This document shows positions 5,859-7,976 of a DNA stretch of 7,976 nucleotides, piece after piece. Both the position numbers and the translations under genes were made by a program. The stretch comes from Ruminococcus flavefaciens (lineage in GTDB: Bacteria; Bacillota; Clostridia; Oscillospirales; Ruminococcaceae). The stretch lies in contig CADBQF010000095.1 of the NCBI GenBank assembly GCA_902796705.1, positions 1-7,976 on the forward strand. The letters are read 5' to 3'. A model generated the notes under the pieces. That model made no database searches. It saw nothing but the letters and a program-made list of their open reading frames with translations, and was not told the origin of the DNA. Numbering within the stretch: position 1 is the stretch's first letter; each line of letters begins with the position of its first letter.

Positions 5859-6903
5859 AGAACAGCGTGCCGTGATAAAGCACTACAAGAAAATGGTCAA
5901 GAGGATAACCCTTGCCTTTCTGACGACTATCGTATTTTTCACGGCATTGATACTTATGCTCCACTTCCTGCTCGGAAAGCTTGGCATAGATATCCATTCC
6001 ACCTTCAATCCGGCTATCATAAGCATCATACTTTATATAATATGTGTATGGCTCGCTTCGGCGGCATCTTATTTCACGGTATGGAACGTCTTCAAACCGC
6101 TCCAGGAGATAAGTGCGGCTTCCAAAAAGATAGCTGTGGGAGAATATGACGTAAAGCTCGAATATACCGGAAAAGTCCAGGAGCTTGCTGATACTATCGA
6201 GAATTTCAACTACATGGCTCAGGAACTCAACTCTATCGAAATGATAAGAAATGATTTCGTAGCCAATGTATCGCACGAATTCAAGACTCCGCTCACTTCC
6301 CTGACAGGTTATCTCACTCTGCTCCAGGACGATACGCTCACCCCCGAAGAGCGGAAGGAGTACATATCGAAATCATTTTTCAGCATAGAAAAACTCAACG
6401 ACCTTACAGAGAATATCCTCCGCCTTTCCAGGATAGAGCATCAGGCTGACCTCGGAGAACCAGATACATACCGTCTTGACGAACAGCTCCGTGAAGCGAT
6501 CGTTCTTCTTGAACCGAAATGGAGCAGAAAGGATATCACTTTCGACCTCTCGCTCAAGGAAGTCACATATACCGGTCAGCGATCACTTCTGTTCCAGGTG
6601 TGGACAAATCTGCTCAGCAATGCGATAAAATTCTCGCATGATTCCGGAGTAGTGACGGTCAGTCTCGAAGAATCGCCTCATCATTACAAGGTGATATTCT
6701 GTGATGAGGGCATCGGCATGACGGAAGAAGAACAGCGGCATATCTTCGATAAATTCTATCAGGCAGACCATTCAAGGCGTTCACAGGGAAACGGTCTCGG
6801 ACTCGCTCTGTGCAAGGAGATCACTGACAGATGCGGCGGAAAGATCTACGTCAGCAGCAAGCCCGGCGGAGGTTCGGTGTTTCTTGTCAGTCTAAGAAAA
6901 TAA
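5848..6903 (+). CDS. Membrane sensor histidine kinase with short external loop
   Basis: This 351-residue kinase is the partner of the regulator it overlaps. Two membrane helices (about 18-41 and 55-79) are joined by only about a dozen residues (GKLGIDIHSTFN), so there is no real external sensor domain. A HAMP linker follows (about 80-130). The phosphorylation domain has His143 in VSHEFKTPL. The ATP-binding domain has N-box NLLSNAIKFS (Asn254/Asn258), G1 box DEGIG (286-290), F box IFDKFYQAD and G2 box GNGLGLAL (314-321). All catalytic residues are present. Short-loop kinases such as BceS and LiaS sense events in the membrane or are controlled by a partner membrane protein, often a neighbouring ABC transporter; here the divergent MacB-type exporter is the obvious candidate. 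BceS itself lacks HAMP, so this is not a strict Bce kinase. The ATG at 5848 lies inside the regulator's last codons and has only a weak ribosome binding site. A strong terminator follows. Confidence 0.95.
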   Translation: MIRKEQRAVIKHYKKMVKRITLAFLTTIVFFTALILMLHFLLGKLGIDIHSTFNPAIISIILYIICVWLASAASYFTVWNVFKPLQEISAASKKIAVGEYDVKLEYTGKVQELADTIENFNYMAQELNSIEMIRNDFVANVSHEFKTPLTSLTGYLTLLQDDTLTPEERKEYISKSFFSIEKLNDLTENILRLSRIEHQADLGEPDTYRLDEQLREAIVLLEPKWSRKDITFDLSLKEVTYTGQRSLLFQVWTNLLSNAIKFSHDSGVVTVSLEESPHHYKVIFCDEGIGMTEEEQRHIFDKFYQADHSRRSQGNGLGLALCKEITDRCGGKIYVSSKPGGGSVFLVSLRK

Positions 6904-6913
6904 TAAAAGGTAT

Positions 6914-6963
6914 CCCCTGCCGGGAACTGAACTTTCACAGTTCCGGACAGGGGGTTATTTTTT
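6914..6963 (+). terminator. Strong intrinsic terminator of the two-component operon
   Basis: Arms at 6914-6929 and 6938-6953 form a 16-bp stem with two mismatches (CCCCTG pairs with CAGGGG, and GAACTG with CAGTTC) around an 8-nt loop. TTATTTTTT follows. It lies 10 bp after the kinase stop codon. Confidence 0.9.
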
Positions 6964-6984
6964 GAAAAAATAATTATTTTCGGC

Positions 6985-7013
6985 TTGACATTTTACAGCA
7001 ATTGTAATATAAT
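6985..7013 (+). promoter_or_regulatory. Consensus vegetative promoter of the ABC-2 exporter unit
   Basis: TTGACA (6985-6990) and TATAAT (7008-7013) are both perfect hexamers with the ideal 17-bp spacing. The AT-rich block just upstream (6964-6980) could act as an UP element. Transcription should start near 7020. Such a strong promoter is usually held in check, and the dyad inside it is a possible operator. Confidence 0.88.
6990..7010. promoter_or_regulatory. Dyad between the -35 and -10 boxes, possible repressor operator
   Basis: ATTTTACA (6990-6997) and TGTAATAT (7003-7010) are inverted arms matching at 7 of 8 positions around a 5-bp centre. The core is TTACA-N5-TGTAA. The dyad fills the promoter spacer, so a bound protein would block RNA polymerase. 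A second, weaker dyad, CAATT/AATTG (6999-7003 and 7011-7015), overlaps the -10 box. AT-rich DNA gives such dyads by chance, so this is tentative. Confidence 0.4.
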
Positions 7014-7045
7014 TGAATAATACTTTTTTTACAGGAGGGATGGAT

Positions 7046-7976
7046 ATGTCAGCTATTATCGAGCTGAAAAACGTTGTTAAGGAATTCAAGGTACTCAACC
7101 GCCGTGAAGGACTCATGGGAAGCCTGAAAGACCTTTTTTCAAGGGACTACAAGATAGTGCGTGCTGTCGATGATATTTCCATGAGCATCGGTCAGGGCGA
7201 GATAGTCGGTTACTTAGGGCCTAACGGAGCAGGCAAATCTACAACGATCAAAATGATGACCGGTGTTCTTGAACCGACCTCCGGTGAGATACTCGTCGGC
7301 GGGAACGTCCCTTACAAGAACCGTGCGAAGAATTCTCAGGAGATAGGCGTTGTCTTCGGTCAGAGGTCACAGCTCTGGTGGTCGCTGCCGCTCGTTGAAT
7401 CGTTCAAGCTGCTGAAAGACATCTATCAGATAACCGATAAGGATTACAGCAGCATACTTGATTTTTACCGTTCACTTGTTGATATCGAACCTCTGCTCCA
7501 TAAACCCGTAAGGCAGATGTCTCTCGGACAGAGGACGCTCAGCGATATACTGGCAGCTTTCCTGCACGATCCGAAGATCGTTTTTCTGGACGAGCCTACT
7601 ATCGGTCTTGATGTCTCGATGAAGGCTAAGATACGAACGCTTATCCATGCACTCAATAAGGAAAAGAAAACTACCGTCATACTCACGACTCATGATATGG
7701 GCGATGTCGATGCACTCTGTCAGAGGATCGTCATAATCGATAAGGGAAAGATGCTCTATGACAATGATATCGCTCACCTCAAAAGCTTCTTCGGTTCGTA
7801 CCGCACTCTTAAAATACGTGTTGACGGCGATCTGAAAGAGCGTGCAGATGCGATACAGAAAGAATATCCCTGTCTTTCAGTTTCTTCCGATGATGAATGG
7901 ATATCGCTCCTCGTCGATGAAGATAAGGAAAAAGTCATCGATATCCTCGGTTCTCTCCAGAAAAACTACAATATCC
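7046..7976 (+). CDS. ABC-2 type exporter ATP-binding protein, partial at its 3' end
   Basis: The frame is open for 310 codons to the right edge with no stop. The ATPase domain has Walker A GPNGAGKST (58-66), Q-loop Gln106 in VVFGQRSQLWW, a variant signature MSLGQR (158-163), Walker B IVFLDEP (178-184), D-loop GLD and H-loop His216 in TTHDMGD. An N-terminal insertion, LNRREGLMGSLKDLFSRDYK (17-36), and the GQRSQLWW motif mark the branch of drug-type ATPases that pair with two ABC-2 permeases of the ABC2_membrane_6 kind. Residues after about 250 form the C-terminal domain common in this branch. The start is ATG 7046, with AGGAGG 7 nt upstream; an in-frame ATG at 7040 is only 1 nt from it and so is unlikely. 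The permease genes should lie just outside the window. It has its own promoter, so it need not be controlled by the two-component system. The substrate is unknown. Confidence 0.92.
   Translation, partial: MSAIIELKNVVKEFKVLNRREGLMGSLKDLFSRDYKIVRAVDDISMSIGQGEIVGYLGPNGAGKSTTIKMMTGVLEPTSGEILVGGNVPYKNRAKNSQEIGVVFGQRSQLWWSLPLVESFKLLKDIYQITDKDYSSILDFYRSLVDIEPLLHKPVRQMSLGQRTLSDILAAFLHDPKIVFLDEPTIGLDVSMKAKIRTLIHALNKEKKTTVILTTHDMGDVDALCQRIVIIDKGKMLYDNDIAHLKSFFGSYRTLKIRVDGDLKERADAIQKEYPCLSVSSDDEWISLLVDEDKEKVIDILGSLQKNYNI

Noticed and set aside
5812..6276. Minus-strand frame of 154 codons
   Set aside because: It is antisense to the histidine kinase start and membrane region and has no recognisable motif.
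7472..7777. Two minus-strand frames over the ABC-2 ATPase
   Set aside because: They cover the signature, Walker B and H-loop of a well-conserved ATPase and are shadows.

Overview
The window looks like a piece of a low-to-moderate-GC Gram-positive chromosome. Consensus-type vegetative promoters, strong AGGAGG ribosome binding sites, short intergenic gaps and protein sequences typical of gut Clostridia all point that way. A Ruminococcus-like member of the Oscillospiraceae is my best guess, but it is an inference from style and not from a marker gene. No rRNA, tRNA, CRISPR array or insertion sequence was seen.

Left part (1-2000, minus strand). The left edge carries a decayed, 5'-truncated remnant of a COG1373-type AAA+ ATPase (AAA_14/DUF4143). 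Two short perfect inverted repeats separate it from a two-gene unit. That unit is an alpha/beta hydrolase followed, after 23 bp, by a protein fusing an ASCH domain to a DUF1810 domain. It has its own promoter at 1904-1932 and lies behind a hairpin terminator for the next gene upstream.

Middle (2007-6963). A divergent module occupies the centre. On the minus strand is a 1000-residue MacB-type ABC exporter: ATPase and FtsX-type permease in one chain, with an extracytoplasmic domain of about 550 residues. On the plus strand is a two-component pair: an OmpR-family response regulator overlapping by 11 bp with a histidine kinase whose two membrane helices are joined by a very short external loop. 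The 171-bp gap between them holds a good extended -10 promoter for the regulator. It also holds a series of TTGAG/CTCAA boxes repeated at exactly 11-bp steps, which is the layout expected of an OmpR-family operator. The boxes cover the poor -35 region of the ABC gene. The simplest model is that the kinase senses envelope stress or a membrane-active compound, perhaps together with the transporter, and the regulator switches on the exporter. A strong terminator closes the two-component operon.

Right end (6985-7976). A separate unit starts from a perfect TTGACA-17-TATAAT promoter with a dyad between its two boxes. It encodes the ATPase of an ABC-2 type exporter that runs off the window; its permease genes should follow.

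Most worth a second look are the 11-bp-phased operator of the exporter/two-component module, the enlarged exporter domain with an internal repeat and a Met/Gly-rich patch, and the ASCH-DUF1810 fusion paired with a hydrolase. None of these proves a new system from sequence alone.
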